Part shown: piece after piece, positions 63,312-64,000 of the stretch
Numbering within the stretch: the first letter of the stretch is position 1
Layout: each line of letters begins with the position of its first letter
NCBI RefSeq assembly: GCF_009811755.1
Contig: NZ_BLIV01000003.1
Location: 620,001 to 684,000, forward strand
Source: Roseobacter cerasinus
GTDB lineage: Bacteria; Pseudomonadota; Alphaproteobacteria; Rhodobacterales; Rhodobacteraceae
Length of the DNA stretch: 64,000 bases
Direction: 5' to 3'
The notes under the pieces: generated by a model
Told to the model about the DNA's origin: nothing
Databases searched by the model: none
The model's input: only the letters and a program-made list of their open reading frames with translations
Translations under genes and position numbers: made by a program

Positions 63312-64000
63312 GCACGCGCCGCCTGCACGCGGTCCATGAAATCAGCGGCGCGGTCGGGGTCCACGGGCTTCCAGGTGTCGCCATCGACTTTCAGCGAAGA
63401 GCCGACAATGCAGCCATCCGCCACGCGCAAAACATCCGCAACCGTATTGTGCTTGACCCCGGTGTTGGCCAGAACCGGCGTGTCGGGCAAGGCCACTTTC
63501 ACGGCTTCCAGATCACTCATCGCAGCCGCCTCCCCCGTGATCTGACCCGACACCAGCACCGCATCGGGGATCGAAGAAAACACCGCAGACCGGGCGCGAT
63601 CCGCCAGGGGCCGGGCGTCCAGCGAATGTGCGAACTCCGCCGAGACGTTGAACAGCATCGCCATCTCCGACCGCCCCAACCGGTTACGGTAGCGCATGGC
63701 CTGTCCCGCATCCGGCGCCCAATGCCCCATGTCAGAGGCATAGGTACCGGTAAAAATCTCGCGCACAAAGGCGGCCCCCGTCACGGCCCCCACGGCGACG
63801 CTCGCCATAGGGTCCCAGAGCATGTTCACACCAAAAGGCACGGTGATCTCATCGCGCAGCTGCCCGATCACATAGGCCATCATGGCGGTTGAAGCGGCAT
63901 CAACCTGGAATTCATATGGCCGGTCGTTTTCGTTGCCGAACATCACCGCATCAAAGCCAGCGGCCTGCAAGGCGCGCAGATCGGCGCGCGCGGCGGCCAC
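63308..64000 (-). CDS. BtpA/SgcQ family protein, N-terminus beyond window
   Basis: At least 230 residues of a BtpA/SgcQ TIM-barrel protein; the frame is open to the right edge. Conserved parts are AAGFDAVMFGNENDRPYEF, VPFGVNMLWDPMASVAVGA, GAAFVREIFTGTYASDMG, PVLANTGVKHNTVADVLRVA and GCIVGSSLKVDGDTW. SgcQ-type proteins accompany sugar uptake genes, and BtpA affects photosystem I in cyanobacteria; the reaction is not defined. It is co-translated with the M42 peptidase gene, so a transport or regulator gene for the same sugar probably lies to the right. Confidence 0.93.
   Translation of the reverse strand: MAAARADLRALQAAGFDAVMFGNENDRPYEFQVDAASTAMMAYVIGQLRDEITVPFGVNMLWDPMASVAVGAVTGAAFVREIFTGTYASDMGHWAPDAGQAMRYRNRLGRSEMAMLFNVSAEFAHSLDARPLADRARSAVFSSIPDAVLVSGQITGEAAAMSDLEAVKVALPDTPVLANTGVKHNTVADVLRVADGCIVGSSLKVDGDTWKPVDPDRAADFMDRVQAARA

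Noticed and set aside
1-64000. CRISPR array
   Set aside because: No regularly spaced direct repeats of CRISPR type were seen anywhere in the window, and no cas-like genes are present.

Overview
The window looks like a chromosomal piece of a marine alphaproteobacterium of the Roseobacter group (Rhodobacteraceae). The evidence is the gene content: an exosortase E/VPEID sorting system, the alphaproteobacterial SspB adaptor, the DUF1476 F1-ATPase inhibitor, small DUF4169 and ribbon-helix-helix genes after fumC, a free-standing homocysteine methyltransferase and corrinoid protein, RNase E with an acidic insertion, and dense GC-rich coding. Most of it is ordinary core genome, interrupted by several accessory blocks.

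Layout. 1-2092: a chemoreceptor running off the left edge. 2324-7166: a cell-surface block with exosortase E fused to a CPBP protease, a tiny VPEID-type target, and a 927-residue multidomain secreted protein whose C-terminus carries both motifs of an internal Cys-Gln thioester domain. 7754-11266: a cobalamin riboswitch followed by a DUF1636 protein and a BtuFCD-like importer. 11284-15722: six tightly overlapping leftward genes of a metal-related operon (ZnuA-like binding protein, DUF4198, MacB-type ABC pair), with a palindromic operator candidate upstream. 16040-18451: a second chemoreceptor. 19304-31247: chrA, sspB, fumC, aldolase, a hydrolase/P450 pair, ccdA, tusA and rne. 31726-36561: a DctB/DctD-like two-component pair and purC-purS-purQ. 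37185-45481: a homocysteine methyltransferase and a corrinoid protein, probably parts of a split methionine synthase, separated by a TetR/RND efflux cassette. 45558-49766: sufE, a lipoprotein, rnd, purN-purM and a tRNA. 50099-54500: a VPLPA-CTERM protein, an EnvZ-like kinase and a metallo-hydrolase.

54573-59828 is a genomic island in the 3' end of tRNA-Asn. A 47-bp direct repeat of the tRNA 3' end bounds it. It carries a translationally coupled FRG-domain/DUF262 pair (a candidate defence module), an Eco29kI-like restriction-modification pair with a helix-turn-helix fused to the nuclease and two palindromes at its promoter, and decayed integrase and VapE remnants. Codon and base use in the island genes is visibly more AT-rich than in the flanks. 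From 60383 to the right edge lie a DUF1428 gene and a leftward FGGY kinase/M42 peptidase/BtpA operon.

The most interesting points are the putative thioester protein beside an exosortase, the FRG-DUF262 operon, the self-contained control region of the Eco29kI-like nuclease, and the ZnuA-like protein that lacks two canonical metal-binding histidines yet sits with a MacB-type ABC pair. All functions are read from motifs and context only; no database search was possible.
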